A DNA stretch of 64,000 nucleotides from Clostridium estertheticum (lineage in GTDB: Bacteria; Bacillota; Clostridia; Clostridiales; Clostridiaceae), in assembly GCF_026650985.1 (NCBI RefSeq), contig NZ_CP086239.1, forward strand, positions 992,001 to 1,056,000, given 5' to 3'. Both the position numbers and the translations under genes were made by a program. Numbering within the stretch: the stretch's first letter is position 1; every line of letters begins with the position of its first letter. The notes under the pieces were generated by a model, which searched no databases, was not told the origin of the DNA, and worked only from the letters and a program-made list of their open reading frames with translations. Of this stretch, positions 54,115-61,710 are shown piece after piece.

Positions 54115-55077
54115 GTGTTAATAAATGATGCGTTAAAAGAATTTATATTTGATTGTGAGATAAGAAAAATCAGTCCAAGAACTTTAAAGAGTTATAGAAA
54201 TAATAATCTGCGTTTTTTTAATTATGTAAAACAAGAATTTAACATTATTGAACTAGAAGAGTTTTCTCATTTGCACATTAAGAAATATTTTCGATTTTTA
54301 ATAGATAAAGGACTTACAGAAACTTATGCAAATGGAATTCTAAAATGTATGAGAGCATTTTTTGTTTACTGCATTAATGAGGAATATGTAATTGTAAATC
54401 CATGTTTAAAAGTGTCATGGCAAAGAGTACCTAAGACATTAATAAATACATTTACTGATTTGGAAATAATAAATATGGTAGATGCATTTGACTATTTAAA
54501 TTACTTAAATGCAAGGAATAAAACTATTATAGCTTTTCTAGTTGACACAGGGGCAAGAAATGCTGAGACTTGTGGTGTATTAAACAATAACATAAAAGAC
54601 AATTTTGTATTAATTAAAGGGAAAGGTAATAAAGAAAGGCAAGTTGGATTAAGTTCAGAACTAAAAAAAATTATGATGAAATACAATAGAATTAAAGATT
54701 ACTATTTTAAAGATAAAGTAATTAATCATGAGAATTATTTTCTATCAAACACAGGATTACCACTTACCGTTGAAACTATTGAAGGGGTGGTAAAAACAGC
54801 AGGTGAAATAGCAGGTGTAAGAAAAGAAATTAGGTGTTCTCCTCACACAATAAGACACTATTTTGCTCAAAAACAGTTGCGTAATAAGTTAGATATTTAC
54901 AGCTTATCTCGTATTCTTGGACATGAGAATGTAATGATTACAAAGATATATTTACAATCAATAAAGGACGAGGAAATAGTTAACATGTCTATAAAAACCT
55001 CACCATTGACATCAGTGAGGGGAGGGAAAAAGCTAATTAAAGGTAATTACAGTGGTGGAGTATTCCTATATATGTAA
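54115..55077 (+). CDS. Tyrosine recombinase / integrase
   Basis: A 320-residue phage-integrase-family protein. The N-terminal SAM-like core-binding domain covers about 1-95. The catalytic domain has R148 in DTGARNAE, Lys near 170 in KGKGNKER, H244 and R247 in PHTIRHYF, H270 in ILGHENV and Y279 in TKIYLQS, so all active residues are present. GTG 54115 lies eight bases after AGAGGG; TTG 54082 has no site. AACACC (54068-54073) can pair with GGTGTT (54105-54110) beside that ribosome site and may limit translation. It opens an accessory stretch, but no phage structural genes follow. Confidence 0.88.
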   Translation: MLINDALKEFIFDCEIRKISPRTLKSYRNNNLRFFNYVKQEFNIIELEEFSHLHIKKYFRFLIDKGLTETYANGILKCMRAFFVYCINEEYVIVNPCLKVSWQRVPKTLINTFTDLEIINMVDAFDYLNYLNARNKTIIAFLVDTGARNAETCGVLNNNIKDNFVLIKGKGNKERQVGLSSELKKIMMKYNRIKDYYFKDKVINHENYFLSNTGLPLTVETIEGVVKTAGEIAGVRKEIRCSPHTIRHYFAQKQLRNKLDIYSLSRILGHENVMITKIYLQSIKDEEIVNMSIKTSPLTSVRGGKKLIKGNYSGGVFLYM

Positions 55078-55459
55078 AATACAATGCTATATCACACGAT
55101 AGGACATTGAAGTTACACTTGCTAGGACTTCTATTATGATAGAGATAAGACAAGTATTACAACCAAAGAACTAAAAGGTAATATTTAATTTAATTAATAT
55201 AGTTTGTTAATTAGAATTAGTTTGAATTTAGTTAAATCTTAATTAAGGTTAACAAAATTTAATTCTAAAATCTTATAGAAAAGATGATCCAAATACTTGT
55301 AAATAGGCATTGTTTAATACTATTATAAACAAAAATACCGCACAAGTTGGAAGGCTTGAACGGTATTTTTAAATAGGAGAAACAATTTGTGAACATATCT
55401 TAATTATAGAATATCATTTAAATTTTGTTCACTTTAACTATAGTAAAAGTATAAAGGTA
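55078..55459 (+). other. 382-base AT-rich gap after the integrase
   Basis: No gene is seen. It contains several TTAATT-type repeats between 55180 and 55260 and a structured hairpin at 55331-55370. It could hold integrase sites, which I cannot show. Confidence 0.4.
55331..55370 (-). terminator. Nested hairpin terminator after the zinc-ribbon gene
   Basis: AAAAATACCG (55331-55340) pairs with CGGTATTTTT (55361-55370), with an inner CAAG/CTTG stem. It suits the end of the minus-strand gene at 55460 and has the same architecture as the hairpin at 56234. Confidence 0.75.
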
Positions 55460-56098
55460 TTAATTTAATTTAACAACTAATTGACCACTTGATAAGAAAC
55501 TTGCATTAAATTCTAATTCTAATCCTTTAGTACCTTTTGGAACTTCTACAGCATACACTCCACTCATTTTTCTTCCTGCTCCTACTTTACCATCTAATTG
55601 TCCTGCTTTTGAAGCTGTTATTCCCATAATAGAAATATCTTTTGCTCTACCATCTTTGTCAACAACTTTAAACATCATAATTGATGATATACTTTGTTCT
55701 GTACTTGATGTATTCTCTACAGTACAATCAATTGCTAAAAATTCATTTCCTTCAGCAGGTTTTGTATATTCATCACCTTCTACTGTATAAACTTTATTTA
55801 CCTTAACGTTATAATTTTTTAATTTTACATTGTCTCCAACTTTAAAAGAAGTCTGTGCTACGGGTGTTGTAGCTTTAACCTTAGCAGTAGTTTGAGTTGT
55901 TGCAGTGTTTGTTGCTATGGTGGGTTTAGTCTCTCCTCCTATATTACTTGCAATCACAATAGCTACTATAACAACAATTCCTACTAATATTTTATGTTGA
56001 CCAAAGAAATTCCTCTGATCTTTTCCACAGCTTGGACATTTATTAACACCCTTTGCTATTTCCTTGTTACACGCTTTACAATTTACTAACTTACTCAT
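55460..56098 (-). CDS. Zinc-ribbon membrane protein with DUF4352-like domain
   Basis: A 212-residue protein. An N-terminal zinc ribbon has CKACNKE and CPSCGKDQ (two CxxC pairs, residues 7-25), then one membrane helix near 37-53, a Thr/Ala-rich linker to about 85, and an extracytoplasmic beta-rich domain resembling DUF4352 (GNEFLAIDCTVENTSSTEQSISS, GVYAVEVPKGTKGLELEF). Proteins of this layout are common in Firmicutes and mostly uncharacterised. GGGGGATTATTA precedes ATG 56098. It runs opposite to its neighbours. Confidence 0.82.
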   Translation of the reverse strand: MSKLVNCKACNKEIAKGVNKCPSCGKDQRNFFGQHKILVGIVVIVAIVIASNIGGETKPTIATNTATTQTTAKVKATTPVAQTSFKVGDNVKLKNYNVKVNKVYTVEGDEYTKPAEGNEFLAIDCTVENTSSTEQSISSIMMFKVVDKDGRAKDISIMGITASKAGQLDGKVGAGRKMSGVYAVEVPKGTKGLELEFNASFLSSGQLVVKLN

Positions 56099-56233
56099 TA
56101 ATAATCCCCCTAAAATTCTATTATATTACATAAATTGATTCCACTTTTAATATTACTACATTTTTGTTATTTTATCAATTTATGTATTATGATAGGGAGA
56201 AATAAATAGTTATAAGATTTAATTTAAAAAAAT

Positions 56234-56274
56234 AAAAATACTGCACTAGGTTATAGCCTAAGCAGTATTTTTTT
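56234..56274. terminator. Nested hairpin, same architecture as 55331-55370
   Basis: AAAAATACTGC (56234-56244) pairs with GCAGTATTTTT (56262-56272), with an inner TAGG/CCTA stem and extra T on +. No plus-strand gene ends just before it, so its role is unclear. Confidence 0.6.
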
Positions 56275-56365
56275 GCATTCAAACAATTCTAAATAAAGGA
56301 TATTTAAATTATTAGTTGAAATTACTTAATATAAATAAATTGGTAAACTATTAGGAGGTCTTTTT

Positions 56366-56998
56366 ATGAAAGAAGATATGCTTTATCTAAGAGTGGATAT
56401 GGAAACTGAGTTAATAAAAACGCTAGAAAAAACTTTCCAGTTTATTAAAGAAGCAGAGGATGATATTTATGCATGGAAATGGATTATAATTAGTTTGCAT
56501 AATGCAGTGCAAAATTGTATGGTTATTGCTTTAAAAGGGAGTAGTACTTTTGGTGTTTTGAATAAAAAAAGTAGGAAAGAGTGGTTTGATTGGTATAATA
56601 AAAACTCTGAATATCCTCAAATGAAAATGGAGTTGTTTTTAGAGCTATTAAAAAAAATAAAATGTGATAATGGCAAGGAGCTAAATGATTATGCTAAAAA
56701 AATTAATGGAAATAATCAAATAGACAATTCTATGAAACTACTTAATGAATATAGAAATGAGTTTATACATTTTATTCCTAAAAGTTGGGTGTTAATATTG
56801 TCAGGTATACCTCGAATTTGTATTGATGTTTTGACAGTTATTGATTTTTTAGTAACCGAGGCTGGAAAAATTACTTTTTATGATGATACTGATGGTATGA
56901 AAAAATCTGAGAAGAGTATTTTTGAAATTAAAACTAAATTAATTGAGTTACAAAGGAAATATAATAATAACATTAATAGTACGATAAATAAGAGTTAG
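56366..56998 (+). CDS. HEPN-like protein
   Basis: A 210-residue, largely helical soluble protein that I do not recognise by name. LHNAVQNCMVIALKG near 44-58 and EYRNEFIHFIPKSW near 128-141 resemble HEPN proteins. R130-N-E-F-I-H135 fits the Rx4-6H motif of HEPN ribonucleases. Such proteins occur in toxin-antitoxin, abortive-infection and antiviral systems. No nucleotidyltransferase antitoxin is adjacent. TAGGAGG precedes ATG 56366 and a terminator follows. The nuclease reading is a motif-level inference. Confidence 0.6.
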   Translation: MKEDMLYLRVDMETELIKTLEKTFQFIKEAEDDIYAWKWIIISLHNAVQNCMVIALKGSSTFGVLNKKSRKEWFDWYNKNSEYPQMKMELFLELLKKIKCDNGKELNDYAKKINGNNQIDNSMKLLNEYRNEFIHFIPKSWVLILSGIPRICIDVLTVIDFLVTEAGKITFYDDTDGMKKSEKSIFEIKTKLIELQRKYNNNINSTINKS

Positions 56999-57495
56999 TT
57001 CTACTAAATATATTCTTTATCCATTGATTAAAACCTATTGACTACTTTTGGTTAGTGAAATAGGTTTTTTTCACGTTAATATAATTTTTATATTCTAACG
57101 AGCTAAGTAAATTCAATGGGTCAACATATACATAAATGAAACTGATTAACAAAACGGAGTCTTTGAACTAACAAAACGTAGTCAATTGAAAATTTTTCAT
57201 TACTAATTATATCTAACATCATTCGTAGAACTCATTAAGAGTATGATAAGTAAAAAGTGTATATATCCTCAATAAAAAATCAACAAAACCGACATTTACT
57301 TATAATAAGATCTAGATTACTGTTGCTTACTTATTCCTATCTGTTCTGATAATGTGCTCTGAGTTTTCAGAGTGAAATTATTTCCATCTGATTTTGCCAC
57401 TCCACCTTTCTGAGAAGTAAGTGCTATTAATAAATTTAATTACAGTGAGGACTAGAAAGGTTAGAGGCTTTCAGCGGTTTAGGATGGTGTTTTTA
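56999..57495 (+). other. 497-base gap with terminator and short repeats
   Basis: It holds the terminator at 57030-57071, a direct repeat TAACAAAACGKAGTC at 57147-57161 and 57169-57183 (22-base period), and a small hairpin CTCTGA-GTTT-TCAGAG at 57357-57372. No gene is supported. Confidence 0.5.
57030..57071 (+). terminator. Rho-independent terminator after the HEPN-like gene
   Basis: AAAACCTATT (57030-57039) pairs with AATAGGTTTT (57059-57068), followed by TTT. Confidence 0.85.
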
Positions 57496-57924
57496 ATGAT
57501 AAAAGAATTAAGAGAAAGTCAGGGAGTTTATGCAACACATGTAGTAGAAGGAGAGATAAATTACGTGCTGATTGCAAGTGGTGTTTTAGGAGATAGAATA
57601 GTAGGGAATCCAAGTAAATTACGCAGAGGTGTACATCATTATAAGGAATTACAAAAAGTATACGATAGAACAAATATCGTAAAAATGGAAATATTACAAG
57701 TGTGTCTTAGTGCAAAGGAAGCGAGAAATTTGGAAAATAATTACAGAGATTTCTATAGAAAACTAGAAGGTGTGGTTGTTTTAAATAAATATCCAGCGGT
57801 TTGTTCAAAGGAATATAAAAGAATATTAAATAGAGTAAAAGTTATAGAAATAAAAGCGTTATTAGCAGAAGATAAAATGAAAATAAAGACATTGCGGCGA
57901 AATATGGTTGTGATTCTTCATTAA
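57496..57924 (+). CDS. Possible GIY-YIG-like protein
   Basis: A 142-residue basic protein. SQGVYATHVVEGEINYVLIASG.LGDRI near 8-36, SKLRRGVHHYKELQKVY near 40-57 and LSAKEARNLENNYRDFYRKLEGVVVLNKYPAV near 72-105 follow the order of GIY-YIG nuclease elements (GIY, YIG-like, small-Arg, Glu, Asn). However, the second Tyr-Ile-Gly is replaced by VLIASG, so activity is uncertain. AGGATGG lies before ATG 57496. The longer frame from 57421 has no site. It is isolated in the accessory region. Confidence 0.5.
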   Translation: MIKELRESQGVYATHVVEGEINYVLIASGVLGDRIVGNPSKLRRGVHHYKELQKVYDRTNIVKMEILQVCLSAKEARNLENNYRDFYRKLEGVVVLNKYPAVCSKEYKRILNRVKVIEIKALLAEDKMKIKTLRRNMVVILH

Positions 57925-58227
57925 TAAGTAAAATTAAGACGGGACTATTATGGTCAAATGTTAACATAGAAAAAAATGAAAGTATTCTAGTACCTTCATT
58001 TTCGGATAATAACGCTAGTATATTATCGTAAGCTTTATAATTATTATCGACATCATAACACATAGAAACAAAATTGTAAAATAATACATAAAATAGAGTG
58101 TAAACTTTTGATTACAACATATGGTTTAGGGTGACTTACATAATATTATCTTAATTTATATAATTATGGTAAAAAAGAAGGGAATTGTCTCTTAATTGTA
58201 GAATGTATGGTTAGGAGATGGTTTAAT
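57925..58227 (+). other. 303-base gap, nothing supported
   Basis: An open frame on the minus strand (57842-58063) lacks a ribosome site and overlaps the preceding gene. I see no promoter, RNA or repeat here that I could defend. Confidence 0.35.
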
Positions 58228-58581
58228 ATGAATTTATTAGAAGTTATTAGTATAAGGAATGAAACTCCAGCAACTAAACTTGGAGAAGATAAATTAAATT
58301 ATATTATTAAAGTAGAAGAAGATGATAAAAAAATATATTATAGAATATATTTTAATGATGGATATTATGTAAGAGTTGTAGAAAATGAATCACTTCTAGA
58401 GCGCATAAAAACATATACATGGTTTAAAGAAAAGAATAATAATACTATTAAAAGTAATAGTGATGAATTTACAACGGAATATCTAAAGAATTTTTTAGAA
58501 GAACATAATTTACCTAAATATAAAGTCTTTAAAGGTGAAATAAATGAAAAAGAAATAGATGAATTATTAAAAATCATTTAA
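58228..58581 (+). CDS. Hypothetical protein, 117 residues
   Basis: A small charged soluble protein I do not recognise. It has a beta-rich first half (KLNYIIKVEEDDKKIYYRIYFNDGYYVRVV) and a helical end (EYLKNFLEEHNLPKYKVFKGEINEKEIDELLKII). AGGAG at 58212-58216 is 11 bases before ATG 58228, and an in-frame ATG at 58207 is less well placed. Codon use matches its neighbours and a terminator follows at 58614. Confidence 0.65.
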   Translation: MNLLEVISIRNETPATKLGEDKLNYIIKVEEDDKKIYYRIYFNDGYYVRVVENESLLERIKTYTWFKEKNNNTIKSNSDEFTTEYLKNFLEEHNLPKYKVFKGEINEKEIDELLKII

Positions 58582-58613
58582 TAGTTTTGTAATTAAATAT
58601 ATAAGAGTTAAGG

Positions 58614-58635
58614 GCATCCATTTGGGTGCTTTTTA
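58614..58635 (+). terminator. Small terminator after the 117-residue gene
   Basis: GCATCC (58614-58619) pairs with GGGTGC (58624-58629), with one G-T pair, followed by TTTTTAT. Confidence 0.7.
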
Positions 58636-58703
58636 TCTACTTAAAAACTAAAGAAAGGGTTTTTATCACTTCAGGTCGAATATGGTATGTTGAGGTGATA
58701 ATA

Positions 58704-59267
58704 ATTAAATTTAAAGTGAAAAATATTGAGGAAATTCTAAATGATAAAAATAGTCGTAACGATATAAAAAATAATTATAAAAAAGCCTATGATAGTTATG
58801 GGGAATATAAATATGATTCTAAATTCATAAAATATGAAGAAATAAAGTTGAAAAAGATAATAGAAGAAAAACTAATAGATATAAATTATTTTGGAGTGTA
58901 CATAACAACTATTGCTCTTATATTTACAATATTGGCAACTTGCTTTTTTTCCTTAGAATTAGGGGGATCTTTAAATATATGGATTTCAACATCATATGTA
59001 GTTTTAAGTTTGATAATGTTGTTTATATACGAATGGTTTAAAAGCATTAACAAAAGAAAAATATCTAATTCACGTGTTTGTTTAAAAGTACTAGAAGATA
59101 TTCAGAAAGAAGTGTCTGAAGAACAGATTCAAATAAAAGAGGAAGCAGATAAATCAGAGAAACAGCAAAGAATAGAGCAGTATTTTAATAGAGAAAAATT
59201 TATAAATAATTTTGCGACTTTTAGTGAAATAGCTGTTGGATTAAGTAAAGTATTTAAGAAGAAGTAG
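58704..59267 (+). CDS. Hypothetical membrane protein, possible ATT start
   Basis: A protein of about 187 residues with two adjacent membrane segments near residues 63-85 and 90-108, and charged helical regions on both sides; the C-terminal part is Glu/Gln/Lys-rich and coiled-coil-like. I do not recognise it. The start is unusual: GAGGTGA at 58692-58698 is ideally spaced for ATT 58704, while GTG 58695 lies inside that site and GTG 58716 is too far away. If GTG 58716 is used the protein is four residues shorter. Upstream ATG 58626 lies within the preceding terminator. Confidence 0.6.
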   Translation: MKFKVKNIEEILNDKNSRNDIKNNYKKAYDSYGEYKYDSKFIKYEEIKLKKIIEEKLIDINYFGVYITTIALIFTILATCFFSLELGGSLNIWISTSYVVLSLIMLFIYEWFKSINKRKISNSRVCLKVLEDIQKEVSEEQIQIKEEADKSEKQQRIEQYFNREKFINNFATFSEIAVGLSKVFKKK

Positions 59268-59299
59268 TTGTAATTAATTTATGAGGGTGGCGTATATTA

Positions 59300-59776
59300 A
59301 TGGAGTTAAAAGATATTGATGAAGTTAATGCATATTATGAAAACTTAAATATTAAACCATGTTGGGATTTAGATTCACTAACAATAGAAGAATTAAATAT
59401 AATTGCAAATACCTTTGAAGGATTGCATAAAATATACCCTGAAGTGGTGATAGAAGAAATTGGAGACTTGTATTCATATGATAAAGTACTTAGAGAAGGT
59501 GCAATAATCTCAGGTAAAAAGATATATGAAACACATTCATATGTAAATCACGAATTTTTTATAAATGAGCCCAAAGAGAAACTAGAGGAATATGAAAAAC
59601 TTATGAAAAAACTTGTCCTTGAGATGGAAAGTGATGAGGTTAAGGTAGATAATGAAAAGTATTGTAAAACGGGATCGTCAGCAACATATACAGAATGGTC
59701 ACGAAATATAAAAATTAATCATAATAAGTATTTAAGAAGTTGCAAGAATTTTGTGTTATGGAATAATATACTTTAA
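59300..59776 (+). CDS. Hypothetical protein, 158 residues
   Basis: An acidic soluble protein I do not recognise. Features are LTIEELNIIANTFEGLHKIYPEVVIEEIGDLYSYDKVL in the first half and FINEPKEKLEEYEKLMKKLVLEME in the second. A Ser/Thr-rich stretch near 128-140 precedes a basic C-terminus. GAGGGTGG precedes ATG 59300, 32 bases after the membrane protein, so both may be co-transcribed. No membrane segment or known motif is visible. Confidence 0.65.
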   Translation: MELKDIDEVNAYYENLNIKPCWDLDSLTIEELNIIANTFEGLHKIYPEVVIEEIGDLYSYDKVLREGAIISGKKIYETHSYVNHEFFINEPKEKLEEYEKLMKKLVLEMESDEVKVDNEKYCKTGSSATYTEWSRNIKINHNKYLRSCKNFVLWNNIL

Positions 59777-59859
59777 TGCAAGGCATACTAAATTTATAAA
59801 TAACCGAAATACATTTAAAAAATGTATTAATAAATATAAAAGTAAAGGGTGTGCAAATA

Positions 59860-60276
59860 ATGAATAAATTAGAGAAATTAATTGATGCAGGATTTAAGGT
59901 GAAAATCCAATCAAGTTCTAAGTTTTGTTTAACATTAGATGATACAATTCCTTGTGTGAGCTTTAATTCTGATAGCATAGATGAAGCTATTGATTCAGCT
60001 TATGATTTTGTAAAAGAACAGAAAAAAGTAGCAGATAAGACTGAAATAGAAAAGCAAAAAACCGATTATAAAATTATAATTGATACATCGAAGTCACAAG
60101 AATTAAAGATTGATGAGGAGATGCTTGACGAAGAATTCAAGACGACAAATACTATTAGAGTATATTCGTATGTTTGGGATAAGTTTAAGGATTTTACAGA
60201 AAAGCATGAAGATTGTAAAAGCATGGATTTAGTTAGTATGGCACTTTTAGAATATATTGAAAAATATAAAGAATAA
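59860..60276 (+). CDS. Protein with C-terminal ribbon-helix-helix-like domain
   Basis: A 138-residue protein. The C-terminal 40 residues (TNTIRVYSYVWDKFKDFTEKHEDCKSMDLVSMALLEYIEKY) read like a ribbon-helix-helix DNA-binding domain: a short strand, then two helices with the usual D/KxL spacing. The first 60 residues form a mixed domain with CLTLDDTIPCVSFNSDSIDEAID, and a charged linker lies between. It could be a small regulator for the accessory stretch. AAAGGGTG precedes ATG 59860. It is followed by a terminator. Confidence 0.6.
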   Translation: MNKLEKLIDAGFKVKIQSSSKFCLTLDDTIPCVSFNSDSIDEAIDSAYDFVKEQKKVADKTEIEKQKTDYKIIIDTSKSQELKIDEEMLDEEFKTTNTIRVYSYVWDKFKDFTEKHEDCKSMDLVSMALLEYIEKYKE

Positions 60277-60290
60277 TTAATATAGAATTT

Positions 60291-60317
60291 GGTTTAGCTT
60301 AGGCTGAAACTTTTTTA
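60291..60317 (+). terminator. Terminator after the ribbon-helix-helix-like gene
   Basis: GTTTAGC pairs with GCTGAAAC (one bulged base) around TTAG, followed by TTTTTT. Confidence 0.7.
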
Positions 60318-60352
60318 TTTAAGCAATATAAAAGAATTATTTACATTTTAAA

Positions 60353-60385
60353 ATAGCAGAGTTGCGCTTAAATATCAACTCCGCT
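60353..60385 (-). terminator. Terminator of the Cys-rich small gene
   Basis: Read on the minus strand, AGCGGAGTTG pairs with CAACTCTGCT (one G-T pair), followed by ATTTT, seven bases after the stop codon. Confidence 0.75.
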
Positions 60386-60391
60386 TTTATA

Positions 60392-60568
60392 TTAGTTTTC
60401 TTTATAGCAATGTTTATTGGAATGTTCTTTTCTACAACAATTATCCTCACTCCAAGGATCACTCCAAGGGTCAGACCATGGTTCAATCCATGGGTCACAA
60501 CAATCACACCTATCATAATAATCTTTACAACAATCAGTATAAGGTTGTCTATTTTCATACGTCGACAT
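60392..60568 (-). CDS. Small Cys-rich protein with PWSD repeats
   Basis: A 58-residue protein too short for most gene finders. It starts at ATG 60568, nine bases after a perfect AAGGAGTG, and ends in TAA 60392-60394, followed by a terminator. It contains three CC pairs plus two more Cys, and the motif PWIEPWSDPWSDPWSE near residues 26-41, in which the PWSD unit is repeated. It is acidic and aromatic, with no signal peptide. Cys- and aromatic-rich small proteins are common in clostridial spore coats, but that role is an inference. Confidence 0.75.
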   Translation of the reverse strand: MSTYENRQPYTDCCKDYYDRCDCCDPWIEPWSDPWSDPWSEDNCCRKEHSNKHCYKEN

Positions 60569-60729
60569 AATATCACTCCTTGACTTTAGTCATTATATAA
60601 TATGCTCTCTAATTAAAATTGACACTTAAAATTAAAAACTTAGGAATGTATTAACTATTCAATAGTGGATATTTTTTAAGATTTGATGTACAATAATTTA
60701 AGGATGTTTGAGTGAATGGAGGATTTAGA

Positions 60730-60882
60730 ATGAAGTTACTTTGCAAGTGTGGAAATGTTGAAGACCTGAAAACAGATAGACCTATTACAGAATTTCAATT
60801 TAAGAACTGTAATGATGGAACTGCTGTATTAGTATGTAAAAGATGTAGTGAAGTAGTAATTATTAATTTTAAAAATAGTTAA
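60730..60882 (+). CDS. Small zinc-ribbon-like protein, 50 residues
   Basis: It starts at ATG 60730 after ATGGAGGATTTAGA and ends at TAA 60880-60882, which overlaps the following terminator. It has CKCG near residues 5-8 and CKRC near 36-39, a CxC/CxxC pattern that could bind one zinc. The middle ITEFQFKNCNDGTAVLV is beta-like. The function is unknown. The ribosome site and terminator support a real gene. Confidence 0.7.
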   Translation: MKLLCKCGNVEDLKTDRPITEFQFKNCNDGTAVLVCKRCSEVVIINFKNS

Positions 60883-60914
60883 AGAGCGCTGAGTAATTTC
60901 TTAGGGCTCTTTAT
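60881..60914 (+). terminator. Terminator after the 50-residue gene
   Basis: AAAGAGC (60881-60887) pairs with GCTCTTT (60906-60912), with inner CTGAG/CTTAG pairing. Confidence 0.75.
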
Positions 60915-61130
60915 CTTTGATTTTATTCACAAAAATATTTATAACTGAATATATTATAGTGTAGAGTATACATTATCAAAATTATATATAAACCCATTAA
61001 TTTAACTAATTTTAGATCTGAATTAAGATATTAATCTTATTTAGGAGAACATATATCAATGTAAAAGTTTATGTTGAAAATATATTGAATAGATATATGT
61101 AAAATTTTATATGAAAAGGAGTTTTATTAA

Positions 61131-61481
61131 ATGGGTAAAAATGATAAATGTGATAAATGTTCATGTGATTTATGTAGCGTTATTAATGCAGATCCAGTAG
61201 ACATGGAAAAACATGGTGCTAGACTATTGACTGTAAGAATACAAGTAAATAATGTATGTTTTGATAAAAAAGTTGCTGTTGCATGTATTATATATGACCA
61301 ATTCCATAGAATACTTGCATTTAGAGGATTTATTACTACAGTATGTAGAAATGAATGTAGTAGCAATGAATGTGGTACAATTGAACGTAAACTAGTATTT
61401 GTGCTTCCAGACGATGATAGAAGCGACCCAGATGAAATAGAAGTACGTACTGCAGCTAATTATATATATCCATGTGAGTGA
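61131..61481 (+). CDS. Cys-rich hypothetical protein, clostridial family
   Basis: A 116-residue protein. The start has CDKCSCDLCSV (four Cys in ten residues), the middle is beta-rich (LLTVRIQVNNVCFDKKVAVACIIYD, ILAFRGFITTVC), then NECSSNECG and a closing NYIYPCE. Ten Cys in all suggest a metal site or disulphide cross-linking. Similar proteins occur in other clostridia without assigned function. A spore-surface role is possible but not shown. AAAAGGAG precedes ATG 61131. It is a single-gene unit. Confidence 0.72.
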   Translation: MGKNDKCDKCSCDLCSVINADPVDMEKHGARLLTVRIQVNNVCFDKKVAVACIIYDQFHRILAFRGFITTVCRNECSSNECGTIERKLVFVLPDDDRSDPDEIEVRTAANYIYPCE

Positions 61482-61520
61482 AAGTATTAGGTAGTTAAGA
61501 AATAATGAAGATTAAAATAT

Positions 61521-61560
61521 ACCCTATAGAGTAGACAAGGAAAGGTCTATCCTATAGGGT
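61521..61560 (+). terminator. Hairpin after the Cys-rich gene
   Basis: ACCCTATA (61521-61528) pairs with TATAGGGT (61553-61560), with inner TAGAC/GTCTA. There is no clear U-tract. Confidence 0.55.
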
Positions 61561-61710
61561 GTACTCATTATGTAGAATATAATTAAATACACATAAATAC
61601 AGTATCTTTTTTATTTCTTATGAATAGGTTAATATGAGGATATATATTGCAGGTATTTATATACATTTAAAATTAAGTAGAAGTATATTTCATAAGGGGG
61701 AGTGAATAAG

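Noticed and set aside
57842-58063. Minus-strand frame of 73 codons after the GIY-YIG-like gene
   Set aside because: It has no ribosome site and overlaps the end of the plus-strand gene. The C-terminal half reads as antisense of that gene.
59808-59828. AATACATTT/AAATGTATT hairpin before the ribbon-helix-helix-like gene
   Set aside because: It is short and AT-only with no T-tract, and is expected by chance in this composition.
60362-60583. 73-codon plus-strand frame rich in Ile/Thr/Pro
   Set aside because: It is the complement of the Cys-rich PWSD gene, which has the ribosome site and terminator; the plus frame has neither.
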